Positions 16,423 to 25,032 of a stretch of 45,954 nucleotides of DNA are shown piece after piece. How positions within the stretch are numbered: the stretch's first letter is position 1; each line of letters starts with the position of its first letter. Source of the DNA: Prosthecobacter sp. (GTDB lineage Bacteria > Verrucomicrobiota > Verrucomicrobiia > Verrucomicrobiales > Verrucomicrobiaceae); the NCBI GenBank assembly GCA_030833205.1, contig JAURHS010000010.1, forward strand, positions 1 through 45,954, given 5' to 3'. A program made the translations under genes and the position numbers. The notes beneath the pieces are model-generated. The model ran no database searches. It was not told the origin of the DNA and saw only the letters and a program-made list of their open reading frames with translations.

Positions 16423-16794
16423 CCTCGATCTCTGAGGGTCGCGCCTTGAGAGTCCCACACACCGAGCCGCAACCAGCGAGGACTCGGTTTTCAGGGCATC
16501 CAGTGCCGGTGGCTTTTCTCACCCACCCCGCGGCCACCATTTTAAGCGGCAACCGCAGCGGGCTTGAAACCACGGGCCTGGAGTCAGGCTTGTTCGCCGG
16601 GGGCAAGCCCGTTGAGCCAGGCCCCCTGGCCGGCAACGACCAAGCCAGCTGCGGCGGTGCGACGGTGAAGACCTTTGGCACCCTCTAGCTGAACACTTCC
16701 GCGAAGGCCCCACGCCCGGCCTTGCTGGCGCACCAACCGCTACCACCCGCAGCCCGACAACGGTGTCGATTCTGCAGGCTGCCCTGAACAGGCT
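16423..16794. other. 372-bp convergent gap without a recognised gene
   Basis: This lies between the 3' ends of the TPR gene and the HtrA gene, where only terminators would be expected. I see several possible stems: ACCGAG (16461-16466) with CTCGGT (16483-16488) followed by TTT, a possible weak terminator for the exb operon; CCAGG-CCC-CCTGG near 16617-16629; CGACA-ACGG-TGTCG (16755-16768). Short open frames exist on both strands (for example 16446-16688 on plus) but show no recognisable protein features. It may be a structured RNA, a dispersed repeat or the remains of a gene. Confidence 0.5.
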
Positions 16795-17988
16795 CTAGGG
16801 ATCGAGGGCAGCACCATTTGGCAGCCCCCCGATCACGGCTTCAAGCTCCAAGGCTCGTTCGCCTCGGACCACGCCAATACGCACCGAGGTTCCCGGCGAC
16901 AGCCTTTTGATGGAGGCAAGAAGGTCGTGGGGGCCACGCAGGGCGCGACCATTGAAAGCGACAATGACATCTCCCTCCATCAGGCCTGCCTGCTGGGCCG
17001 GAGAGCCCGTTTCAATCTGAGCGACCAATGCACCAGAGGCCTCTGCTCCCAGCCCCCGGTCCACCAGGGCGGGCTCCACAAGGCGAAGACCGAGGTAGCC
17101 AGCCGCAGCATTGGCGTTTTGTGCGTTTTGGGACTGAAGCGAATCCACCACCCACTTCGCGTCATTGGCGGGTACTGCAAGCCCCACCCCCTGCCAGGCG
17201 CGGACATTTTCGTCGCCGCGGTAAATGGCGACATTGATGCCGATGATCTCGCCCTGAAGATTGACCAACGGGCCCCCGGAATTTCCTGGATTGATGACGG
17301 TGTCGGTTTGCAGGTAATCCATGCGGCTGTCATCGAGATGACGGTCGCGGGCGCTGACGATTCCCTGGGTCACTGTGCCGCTGAGCCCGAAGGGGTTGCC
17401 CACGGCAAACACAATTTGCCCCACCCGAGCCTTGTCGCTGTCGGCGAATTTCAAAAAGGGAAAGTCGGTCTTTGCGCCCTCGACCTGCAACAGCGCGATG
17501 TCGCGCTCGCGCGAGGCTCCTAGAATGCGGGCTCCGAACCTGCGCTTGTCCTGCGTCATGACTGTCACCCGATTGACCCCATCAATGACATGGTAATTGG
17601 TAACGATCAGGCCCTTGGCAGAGATGATCGCCCCTGAACCCAGACCAGGAATCGCCTGCGCCCTGCCCCTCATCAGCCCGAAGAAGGGATGCCATGCAGC
17701 GCGCCCAGGCTGAATCTTTTCAGTGGTGATGCTGACCACTGCGGGCAGAACGGCCTCACTGACTTCCGAGAAGGCCTGATCAAGCGCCTCCAAGACGCCC
17801 CTTGGTGTCAGCGACACCGCGCCCCCCTTGCCGACACTGGCCGCGGCCAACATCGAGGGCGGAGGCGCGTGACGCCGCAGGAAATCACCGAGGCCGTAAC
17901 CACCATCCCCAGGGGACAACCAAAGCGCGGCGCCCAGGGCAAGCGCCACGAACCCAAGCGCAGGAGCCAGTCGTGATGTGTAGATCAT
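16795..17988 (-). CDS. htrA: HtrA/Deg-type serine protease with one PDZ domain
   Basis: A 397-residue envelope protease. An N-terminal hydrophobic segment (LAPALGFVALALGAALWL) exports or anchors it. The trypsin-like domain has the full catalytic triad: His in VTNYHVIDG (residue 133), Asp in RERDIALLQ (163) and Ser in NPGNSGGPL (237). One PDZ domain follows (GALVAQIETGSPAQQAGLMEGD). It is the DegS-like layout with a single PDZ, suited to degrading or sensing misfolded envelope proteins. ATG 17988 is preferred; an in-frame TTG at 18012 would add only eight residues. The 3' end faces the TPR gene across a 372-bp gap. The nucleoid-associated protein gene is upstream on the same strand, 61 bp away. 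Confidence 0.94.
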   Translation of the reverse strand: MIYTSRLAPALGFVALALGAALWLSPGDGGYGLGDFLRRHAPPPSMLAAASVGKGGAVSLTPRGVLEALDQAFSEVSEAVLPAVVSITTEKIQPGRAAWHPFFGLMRGRAQAIPGLGSGAIISAKGLIVTNYHVIDGVNRVTVMTQDKRRFGARILGASRERDIALLQVEGAKTDFPFLKFADSDKARVGQIVFAVGNPFGLSGTVTQGIVSARDRHLDDSRMDYLQTDTVINPGNSGGPLVNLQGEIIGINVAIYRGDENVRAWQGVGLAVPANDAKWVVDSLQSQNAQNANAAAGYLGLRLVEPALVDRGLGAEASGALVAQIETGSPAQQAGLMEGDVIVAFNGRALRGPHDLLASIKRLSPGTSVRIGVVRGERALELEAVIGGLPNGAALDP

Positions 17989-18049
17989 GGGGAAAGGATA
18001 GATGCCGCCCAACGCTCTGCAAGCCCCCGAAGGGGATCATCGGCGCAAG

Positions 18050-19153
18050 TCAGGCTTCAGTGGAATCCTCCTGGGTTGCGCTGCAGCCCAACTCGCGGTG
18101 GTAGAACACCTTCACGAATTTCATCCCACGATGCTTGTCAAAACCACGCTCCAGCGTGGGCGCCTCACCGCCCCCCTTGGCTGGCCGCACATGAATCTCG
18201 ACTCCGGTGTCGAGCTTGAGCACTGCGTGGACCTTGCGCTTGGCGCGCTCGGCCTGCTTGTGTGAAATCTCAAATTCACGCGCCAGCTTGATTCCCTGCT
18301 CCTGCTCGTGATCGCGCAGGTGCTGTGAAAAGGCTTCAATGCGCTCGGGACTGCGCAGGACTTCCTTTTCAAAATCACCGAGATCAAACTGCTCACGGCT
18401 CGCAAAATAATCCAGAGCCTCGCGCGCTGCGTCAGCCCTCTCCCAGGGAGCCTCATCCGCGTCGCCAGCAGAAACGCCGGACTGCCCCTGCACGAAGGAA
18501 ACCGCGGCCTTGGCGTAGGCGCCAGTGAGGAAGTCCGCATCTGCCACCGGCTCCAGGCCAAGAAAGTCACGCACCCAGAACTTGGCCTCACCGCCGCGGT
18601 CGAAACTCAACACGCGGTAACCGAGTTCAGACCGGGTGTCCATGATCAGACAGCCCTTGTCAATTTTCTCGGGATAGATCCCGTCCACTGTGGAGAGCTG
18701 CAGATCTCCGTTCTGATCGGTGATGGTGAGGAAAGGAGTGAGGGTTTCGGACTTGAGAATCAGCAAGCCCTGAACCCACTGCTCATCCACCTGAATCTCG
18801 CGCAGGTGAGCAACACAGAGATCCCCGGGCTTGATGTTGGGGTGAGTGGACTTCGAGTGCAGCCGCGAGGCGAGCTGGCTGGTGCAGGTCAGCAGGTCAA
18901 TTCGTTGTGCAAACAGCGCTGCACAACTCTGGTAGACCTCGTGATTCTGCAGCGAGTGATGATGAGTGAAACACTGCAACGCAAGAGAGCGAAAGGGCTT
19001 GAGAAACAACTCGGTGAGCCGAACCTGCTCATCGCCCTCCACACGATGGGCGCTGCGTGAAAGTTGCAGCGGTTCGCCGCGCTGCGCATGGCCCGTTCTG
19101 GCCAGGACCAATTGCTCGACGGATGCGGTCTGAAGACGCCATTTCATGGACAT
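18050..19153 (-). CDS. Nucleoid-associated protein, NdpA/YejK (PF04245) family
   Basis: A 367-residue protein matching the Bacteroidetes-type nucleoid-associated proteins by characteristic segments: LFLKPFRSLALQCFTHH, NHEVYQSCAALF, STHPNIKPGDLCVAHL, GLLILKSETLTPFLTI, KIDKGCLIMDT and KFWVRDFLGL. The family is named from the E. coli 37-kDa nucleoid protein; biochemical function is poorly known. There is no signal peptide, so it is cytoplasmic. ATG 19153 (or 19147) is chosen over a frame opening at TTG 19195. It is divergent from the glycosyltransferase gene, with 130 bp between, and shares a strand with the htrA gene downstream. Confidence 0.88.
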   Translation of the reverse strand: MSMKWRLQTASVEQLVLARTGHAQRGEPLQLSRSAHRVEGDEQVRLTELFLKPFRSLALQCFTHHHSLQNHEVYQSCAALFAQRIDLLTCTSQLASRLHSKSTHPNIKPGDLCVAHLREIQVDEQWVQGLLILKSETLTPFLTITDQNGDLQLSTVDGIYPEKIDKGCLIMDTRSELGYRVLSFDRGGEAKFWVRDFLGLEPVADADFLTGAYAKAAVSFVQGQSGVSAGDADEAPWERADAAREALDYFASREQFDLGDFEKEVLRSPERIEAFSQHLRDHEQEQGIKLAREFEISHKQAERAKRKVHAVLKLDTGVEIHVRPAKGGGEAPTLERGFDKHRGMKFVKVFYHRELGCSATQEDSTEA

Positions 19154-19283
19154 GGGCAGTTCATGTCGCAGACTGCGACGGTGGTCAACCACCAAGGCAA
19201 CTGGCCTCCCCTGCCCCTGATTCGATTCACTGCTGAGTGGGGATTAGAGTTGTCGCCCGCAAAGCCGTGGATTAAAAGCACCT

Positions 19284-21488
19284 TTGCCTCTCGTGTTTTC
19301 ATTGCCAACGCCAGACTCCGATGGTTGCTGGAATCGCCGCTTTTGGGCGTTTCTGGGCAGCCTGCTGCTGCTTCGTCTGCTGGCGGCAGCGGGGCTTTGT
19401 ACCTTTGCGGGTCTTGCGGGGGACGAGGCCTACTACTGGGATTGGGGTCGCTCTCCGGCCTGGGGCTACTACAGCAAGCCGCCAATGATCGGCTGGATCA
19501 TGTCGCTGATTGGGCATGGCGCCGGGGCCAGTGCCTTGGCGGTGCGGCTCACTGCAGTGGGGATCAGCACCGGCAGCCTTGTGATGGTTTGGTTGCTGAT
19601 GCGTCGTCTCTGGGATGAGAGGGTTGGCTTTTTGAGTGCGCTTGCCGTGGCGCTGACCCCGGCCCATCTGGGCCTGAGTCTGTTTCTCACCATCGACGCG
19701 CCTCTGCTGCTGTGCTGGACATCCGCGCTATGTTGCTTTGTGGCCTGCCTGGAGTCTCCCCATCGGCCCCTGCCTTGGTTGCTGCTCTGGCTGGTGCTGG
19801 GTGTTGGCATGCTTAGCAAGCAGATCATGCTGGTGTTGCCGCTGCTGTTTCTTGGATTCTGTGGGACCTTTGCCCAAGAGCGCGGCCTCCTGCGCAGACC
19901 AGCGCTCTGGATCAGCACTCTGGGCTCACTGCTGTTTTTGGTGCCAGTCCTCATGTGGCAGCGGGAACATCAATGGATTACCCTGACCCACACTGCGGAG
20001 CACTTTCACGGCATGACCGGTGGTCTCTGGGCCTGGCTTCGTCGCACCGCAGAGTGGCCCCTGATTCAAGGTCTGATTTACACGCCGCCACTTTGCGTGG
20101 GTGCAGTGGTCTGCCTTTGGCGTCTGCGCACTGCTCTTGGCTCGCATAGCCTGGGAACCAGGCTGCTTTGGTTTTGCAGCGCTCCAGCCCTGATTGTCTT
20201 TAGCCTGCTTGCCCTGCGCCAACGAGTCAACCCCAATTGGCCTGCCGTCTTCTGGTTGCCCGCACTGCTTTTGGCCGTTGCCTTTTTTGCTGGTGCAAGG
20301 GGCATGCCCAAGGCGGATCTGCGGTGGAATCGGGTGGTCTGGACGACGCTGGCTGCCGCAACCCTCATTGCCCACGCGGCCCTGATGGCTGTGGGCTTCA
20401 GCTCTTTGTCTAAACATCCCAAATTGGGGGAGTTGGTGGGTTGGGATGAGGTGGCCAAACAGGTCTCCACCTTCCATGAGAAGTGCCCACAGGGACGGCA
20501 GACACCGATTCTCGCTCTGGGCCATCGCTACCTCGCCGCGCAACTGGCCTTTGCAATGCCTGGTCACCCGCGCTGTTTTCGTTATGAGCCCAAGGCCAGT
20601 GTCTCGTCCCAGTATGAAATCTGGCCGGGATTAGAGCGCCACCTGGGCTCCGATGTCCTCGTGGTGGGTTCCAAGCCTTCCCTTTCACAGGACCTCGTTC
20701 AACGCTTTGCGTCAGTGGTTTTGTTGGGCGAGGTCAGAACGAGTCAGCGTCGTCTCTGGGTACACCTCGGACGCAATCTGAGAAATTGGGCTTCTGTAGG
20801 CCCTCGGCCGAGCGGTCGCTCCCTGGATTTTCAACTTCTGCATCTCGTCAATGTCGAGGCCTCCCATCCCGCTCTGGATTGGCTGATGCCAGTGCTTTCC
20901 GCCCTCGAGATCTGGCTCATGCCACTGTTGGTCTTGGCGGCAATCGCCTGTTGGCGCCAGCCGGCGCGCTGGGGCCGCCTGATGGCAACCATGGCCCTTG
21001 CGTTATTGCTCAGCGACGCGGTCGTTGGCCGAAGTCTCAAGCAGTTCGCCGGAAGGCAACGGCCGCGCGACAGCGTTGAGGGCTTATGGGTTCGTGATCT
21101 GGGCAAGGAGTACAAGGGCCCGCTGCGCCTCCTGACCAATGCAGTCCTTTCCCCAAGCAGGCCACGCCCCGATGACGGCAAAGGGCGCTCCATGCCCAGC
21201 AACCATGTGATGAACCTCAGCGCGGCCGCGACCCTCCTCGTGCTTCATGCACCGAGGCTCGGGCCTCTGGCCGTGGGTTTGGCTTTGGCTGTGGCCTATT
21301 CGCGCCTCTATTGTGCGGCTCACTGGCCATCGGACCTTCCGCCCTCAATTCTGCTTGGTGTGCTGTGTGCACTTGCAGCGAGCAATCTGATGCGCCGCCT
21401 TTGGAAAGGGGATGCAAAGGGCAGCAGACCAGTGCCTCAGCCCAAAGACGAAAGGGACTCCAGCCCTGCATCCGACTCGCGCAAGTAA
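19284..21488 (+). CDS. GT39/ArnT-like glycosyltransferase fused to PAP2 phosphatase
   Basis: A 734-residue membrane protein made of two enzymes. Residues 1 to about 540 are a lipid-linked-sugar glycosyltransferase: GDEAYYWDW (D47, E48) in the first periplasmic loop and SKPPMIGW (K65) are hallmarks of the ArnT/PMT group, with about ten helices. Residues about 555-734 are a PAP2 phosphatase with all three motifs: K586-x6-R-P, PSNH at 638-641 in place of PSGH, and S-R-x5-H680-x3-D684. PAP2 enzymes remove phosphate from lipid phosphates such as undecaprenyl pyrophosphate. The fusion suggests coupled glycan transfer and lipid-carrier recycling or lipid A change at the outer face of the inner membrane. 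The final 52 bp overlap the convergent dus gene. Confidence 0.9.
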   Translation: MPLVFSLPTPDSDGCWNRRFWAFLGSLLLLRLLAAAGLCTFAGLAGDEAYYWDWGRSPAWGYYSKPPMIGWIMSLIGHGAGASALAVRLTAVGISTGSLVMVWLLMRRLWDERVGFLSALAVALTPAHLGLSLFLTIDAPLLLCWTSALCCFVACLESPHRPLPWLLLWLVLGVGMLSKQIMLVLPLLFLGFCGTFAQERGLLRRPALWISTLGSLLFLVPVLMWQREHQWITLTHTAEHFHGMTGGLWAWLRRTAEWPLIQGLIYTPPLCVGAVVCLWRLRTALGSHSLGTRLLWFCSAPALIVFSLLALRQRVNPNWPAVFWLPALLLAVAFFAGARGMPKADLRWNRVVWTTLAAATLIAHAALMAVGFSSLSKHPKLGELVGWDEVAKQVSTFHEKCPQGRQTPILALGHRYLAAQLAFAMPGHPRCFRYEPKASVSSQYEIWPGLERHLGSDVLVVGSKPSLSQDLVQRFASVVLLGEVRTSQRRLWVHLGRNLRNWASVGPRPSGRSLDFQLLHLVNVEASHPALDWLMPVLSALEIWLMPLLVLAAIACWRQPARWGRLMATMALALLLSDAVVGRSLKQFAGRQRPRDSVEGLWVRDLGKEYKGPLRLLTNAVLSPSRPRPDDGKGRSMPSNHVMNLSAAATLLVLHAPRLGPLAVGLALAVAYSRLYCAAHWPSDLPPSILLGVLCALAASNLMRRLWKGDAKGSRPVPQPKDERDSSPASDSRK

Positions 21489-22468
21489 CCGGGGTTGGCA
21501 CTGTCGTGGGCCAGGTGCTCGCTGAGAATGTCTTCAAACTGCATCATGCTGGAGAGTTGCGTGAAGCGGCTGCGCAAAAACTTACCCCCACGGAGCTGTC
21601 TGGTGTAATTCATCAGCGCTGAGCGCATTGCCCGCAGCACGAAACTCTCGGGCCTGCTGCTGCGCTCCATCTCCATCTGGCAGTGCCGTCGCATCAGTGT
21701 GAAGCGCTCCTCCACCGTTGGGGCAGGAGGCATAGCAGCCCCCAAAAGCGCCGCGTTGACCTCGCGAAAGATCCAGGGGTTGGACATGGCCGCCCTGCCT
21801 ATCATCACCCCCCGAACCCCGCAATGGCGCCGCTGCAGCACCTCTGCCGCCGAGCTGAGGTCACCATTGCCAATGACCGGGAGACGCACCGCTGCAGCCA
21901 CCTCCGCAATCACATCCCAGTTGGCACGACCACTATACCCCTGCGCCCTGGTGCGACCGTGAACGGCAATGGCGCTGACGCCACAATCCTCTAGCAGCTT
22001 TGCAACCTCAACCGCATTGATGCTTTGTTCATCCCAACCGATTCGCATCTTTGCAGTGACAGGAATCGGACAGGCCTTGACCACCTCGCGCGCCACCTCG
22101 GCAAGTAGGGGGCACTGCCGCAACAAAGAGGAACCGCCGTTCTTGCTGACGACCTTGTTGACCGGGCAGCCAAAGTTGATGTCAATGAAGTCTGGCTGCT
22201 TCCAATCCATGATTTTGCGGGCGGCCTCCCCCATGCGCCGTCCGTCGGCGCCAAAGAGCTGGACGCCCAACGGTCGCTGCACCTCGTCAAACTCCGTATA
22301 GTGTCGAGTGCGATCATCGCGCTGCAAAATGCCCTCAGCGCTGACAAACTCGGTGACCATGACCCCTGCCCCCAGTTCCTTGCATAGACTGCGAAAGACC
22401 ACATCGGTGACACCAGCCATCGGGGCCAGATACACAGGGAAATGATCGTTGGCGAACCAGGGAAGCAT
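21437..22468 (-). CDS. dusB: tRNA-dihydrouridine synthase, DusB-like
   Basis: A 343-residue FMN enzyme. The N-terminal barrel opens with PVYLAPMAGVTD, and the catalytic Cys lies in DINFGCPVNKVVSKNGG. TAKMRIGWDE, AIAVHGRTRAQGYSG, PVIGNGDLSS and GVMIGRAAMSNPWIF follow, all typical of Dus proteins. It reduces uridine to dihydrouridine in tRNA with NADPH. The motifs fit DusB best. ATG 22468 is preferred to GTG 22486, which adds six residues; neither has a clear ribosome-binding site. Its coding end overlaps the last 52 bp of the convergent glycosyltransferase-PAP2 gene. rpoN lies 45 bp upstream on the same strand, so the two may be co-transcribed. Confidence 0.93.
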   Translation of the reverse strand: MLPWFANDHFPVYLAPMAGVTDVVFRSLCKELGAGVMVTEFVSAEGILQRDDRTRHYTEFDEVQRPLGVQLFGADGRRMGEAARKIMDWKQPDFIDINFGCPVNKVVSKNGGSSLLRQCPLLAEVAREVVKACPIPVTAKMRIGWDEQSINAVEVAKLLEDCGVSAIAVHGRTRAQGYSGRANWDVIAEVAAAVRLPVIGNGDLSSAAEVLQRRHCGVRGVMIGRAAMSNPWIFREVNAALLGAAMPPAPTVEERFTLMRRHCQMEMERSSRPESFVLRAMRSALMNYTRQLRGGKFLRSRFTQLSSMMQFEDILSEHLAHDSANPGYLRESDAGLESLSSLG

Positions 22469-22513
22469 GATTTGCAGTGCTGGCACTAGGCGCAGGCCCC
22501 TGCCAAAGGCAAG

Positions 22514-23935
22514 TCAGGAGAAGGATTTGCGCAGATGACTGGGCAGGATACCCAAAGCCTCCCGGTACTTGGCCACTGTACGCCGGGCCACCTTGATCCC
22601 CTGCTTGTCGAGCAACTGCATGATCTTGTCATCACTCAGCGGCTTGGCCTTTGGCTCGTCAGCAACCAAGGCCGCGATGGCACTCTTGACGCTGTTGTTG
22701 GAGAGGTCCTCGCCGGATTCGGTTCGAACTCCGTTACTGAAGAAGAACCGAAGCTCGAACACGCCATGCGGAGTCGCCATGTACTTGCCTGAAATGGCAC
22801 GGCTTACCGTGGTTTCGTGAACGCCCACCTCCGCGGCAACCTGCGCCATGTTCAAGGGACGCAGAAAGCCCAGCCCCTTGTCGAGAAACTCGGGTTGGTG
22901 CTTGAGAATCTGGGAGGCGATTCGAGAGATGGTCTGCTGGCGCTGGTGAATGCTGCGGATCAGGAACTTGCCGCTGCGCAGCTTTTCCCGAATGTATTGC
23001 CGCACCTCGTTGGAGCTGCTCTCCTGGCCCACCATATCCTTGTAGGCATTGCTCAGGCGCAACTGAGGCAGATCATCCTGACTCATGGTGGCCACCCACT
23101 GGGACCCCTGCCGCTCGACAATGACATCAGGACTGACCACATGATTGGAGCCAGCCGTAAAGCGAGAGGCTGGCCTGGGATCCAGGGTGGCGATGAAGTC
23201 CGCAGCGCGACTCACCTGCTCGAGGGGTACGCCCAACTTGCGAGCCAAGATGGGGTGACGACGGTGAGCGAGGTCATCGAGGTGCGCGTCCACCAGCCGG
23301 TAGGCGAGGCTTTGACGCTTGCCGAGGCGTTCAAGCTGGATCAGCAGGCACTCCCGCAGGTCCTGAGCCCCAACACCGATGGGGTCGAAGCGGGTAAGAA
23401 CGGCGTGCGCCCTCCTTAAATCCTCAATGGCAATGCCTTGCCCAAGACTCATCTCTTCAAGGGTGCTGGCAAGAAAGCCACGATCCTCAAGACTGCCGAT
23501 GAGCAGTTCCACCAAAGATACCAAATGGCGATCCGAGGCCTCATCGCAGGTGCGCAACTGAGCCATCAAGTGTTCCTGAAGGGTTTCCGCGGCAACAATG
23601 CTGTCCATCAGGAACTGCCAACGCTCCTGATCGTCGGGGTTGCGGGCCGCGGGTGCCACCCTGCCCTGCGACCAATACTCCCGCCACTCCTCATCCATGG
23701 CGCTGAGATCAGCGGGATCTTCTCCCTGGGAATGGGCATCAGGATCCTCAGGCAGAGTCTGTTCCAGAGAGACCTCAGGCGTCTCGATTTCCAACACGGG
23801 GTTGAGCTCGATCTCCTGCTGAATGATCTGCCGCAACTCGAGAGTCGGAGCCTGCAGGATCTGCAGGCTTTGCTGCATCTGAGGACCCATGGAGAGCTTC
23901 TGCGTCTGGGTCTGGAATAATCCCTGAGAGGACAT
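22514..23935 (-). CDS. rpoN: RNA polymerase sigma-54 factor
   Basis: A 473-residue RpoN. Region I is present at the N-terminus (GLFQTQTQKLSMGPQMQQSL, then LQAPTLELRQIIQQE), followed by an acidic region II, the core-binding region, a helix-turn-helix (VAAEVGVHETTVSRAISGKY) and the RpoN box ARRTVAKYRE near the C-terminus. It directs polymerase to -24/-12 promoters, which open only with an AAA+ activator; none is encoded in this window. ATG 23935 is chosen because it opens on region I; the frame runs further upstream but into unrelated sequence overlapping the epimerase gene. A palindrome lies 10 bp upstream of the start. dusB follows. Confidence 0.97.
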   Translation of the reverse strand: MSSQGLFQTQTQKLSMGPQMQQSLQILQAPTLELRQIIQQEIELNPVLEIETPEVSLEQTLPEDPDAHSQGEDPADLSAMDEEWREYWSQGRVAPAARNPDDQERWQFLMDSIVAAETLQEHLMAQLRTCDEASDRHLVSLVELLIGSLEDRGFLASTLEEMSLGQGIAIEDLRRAHAVLTRFDPIGVGAQDLRECLLIQLERLGKRQSLAYRLVDAHLDDLAHRRHPILARKLGVPLEQVSRAADFIATLDPRPASRFTAGSNHVVSPDVIVERQGSQWVATMSQDDLPQLRLSNAYKDMVGQESSSNEVRQYIREKLRSGKFLIRSIHQRQQTISRIASQILKHQPEFLDKGLGFLRPLNMAQVAAEVGVHETTVSRAISGKYMATPHGVFELRFFFSNGVRTESGEDLSNNSVKSAIAALVADEPKAKPLSDDKIMQLLDKQGIKVARRTVAKYREALGILPSHLRKSFS

Positions 23936-23945
23936 GATCGGTTGG

Positions 23946-23959
23946 GGCACCGGGGTGCC
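23946..23959. promoter_or_regulatory. Palindrome just upstream of rpoN
   Basis: GGCACC-GG-GGTGCC is a perfect 6-bp inverted repeat with a 2-base centre, ending 10 bp before the rpoN ATG. TTGG and CCAA can lengthen the stem with a 2-base bulge. It may be an operator or mRNA leader hairpin for rpoN, or serve the divergent epimerase gene. Confidence 0.35.
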
Positions 23960-24077
23960 AGCCAAAATCAAGCGCAGTGACCGAAATGCAAGCAATAATC
24001 GTGCCAAGATCCCAGCAATCACCAACCTCGCCAGCCACCTTGACCCAGGGCCGCCCCTGCGCCAAAGGTGCCCCCCT

Positions 24078-25001
24078 ATGAGCATTGAACTCACCGGCAT
24101 CGCTGACGAGGCAGGCGCCTCACTGAACATCCAGATTGACGCTCACCGCCAACTGGGATGGCGCAGCATCGAAGCGCGCGTTGTCGAGATTCAGGGGGTG
24201 AAGGGCAATCTTCACGAGATTCCTGACGCCGCCTTCGACCAGGTGGTCGCCGTCCTGCAGGAGGCAGGAATGGGCGTCTGCGGCTTCGGTTCGCTGATTG
24301 GCAACTGGGCCAAGAAAATCACGGATGACTTCTCCATCACCGAAGCGGAGATCGGCCGGGCCATCAAGCGCATGAAGCGCCTCAACACCCGATTGATCCG
24401 CGTGATGAGCTACGCCGTCTGCAAGGGCGAAAACGGAGTGGATCTGGAGGAGCAGTTTGCGCCCGAGCGGATTCGCCGGATGACTGAGATTCACCGCCGC
24501 TTCGCCGACGAGGGTTTGGTGGTGGTGCATGAAAACTGCATGAACTGGGGTGGCATGAGTCCAGGCCATGTGCATCGCATGGCCGATGCGGTTCCCGGCA
24601 TGAAGTGGGTCTTCGACACGGGCAACCCGGTGTTCATTGACGATCGCGACAAGCCTGGGCAAAAGCAGAACAGCTGGGAAATGTATCAGGCCATCAAGCC
24701 GCACATCGCCCATGTCCATGTCAAGGATGGCCGCTGGGACCACGCTCGCAACGATGCCGTGTACACCTACCCCGGCGAGGGCGACGGTCAGGTGGAGCGC
24801 ATCCTCGGCGACTTGCTGGCCAGCGGATACGAAGGCCTCATCAGCATCGAGCCCCATGTCGCCGTGGTCTTCCACGGCGCTGGTTCCGCCGACCACCTTG
24901 GCGCGGAGGAAAAGGCACGCGAGCAACTGCAAAGCTACCTGAAGTACGGTCGCATGCTCGAAGCCATGCTCACCAAGCTCGGCGCCGAAATCCGCCGCTG
25001 A
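24078..25001 (+). CDS. Sugar phosphate isomerase/epimerase (AP-endonuclease-2 TIM barrel)
   Basis: A 307-residue TIM-barrel protein of the xylose isomerase-like family. Likely metal ligands are E152 (VVVHENCMNWGG), D180 (WVFDTGNP), H212/H214 (AHVHVKDGRW) and E258 (LISIEPH). GEGDGQVERIL is also typical. Members interconvert keto sugars or epimerise sugar phosphates with a divalent metal. The exact substrate is not clear; the neighbouring ribulokinase and altronate dehydratase genes suggest pentose or hexuronate breakdown. ATG 24078 opens on the first barrel strand (MSIELTGIADEAG). It is divergent from rpoN and convergent with the ribulokinase gene, 31 bp away. Confidence 0.9.
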   Translation: MSIELTGIADEAGASLNIQIDAHRQLGWRSIEARVVEIQGVKGNLHEIPDAAFDQVVAVLQEAGMGVCGFGSLIGNWAKKITDDFSITEAEIGRAIKRMKRLNTRLIRVMSYAVCKGENGVDLEEQFAPERIRRMTEIHRRFADEGLVVVHENCMNWGGMSPGHVHRMADAVPGMKWVFDTGNPVFIDDRDKPGQKQNSWEMYQAIKPHIAHVHVKDGRWDHARNDAVYTYPGEGDGQVERILGDLLASGYEGLISIEPHVAVVFHGAGSADHLGAEEKAREQLQSYLKYGRMLEAMLTKLGAEIRR

Positions 25002-25032
25002 GACCGTGCGCCAGCCTGCATCGCTCTGCGGT

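Noticed and set aside
16446..16688. 80-residue frame on plus in the convergent gap
   Set aside because: No ribosome-binding site, no recognisable domain, and the opposite strand is also open; reported as part of an unexplained gap instead.
22721..22732. GGTTCGAACTCC, resembling a tRNA T-loop
   Set aside because: It lies inside rpoN and no acceptor stem or cloverleaf can be formed around it.
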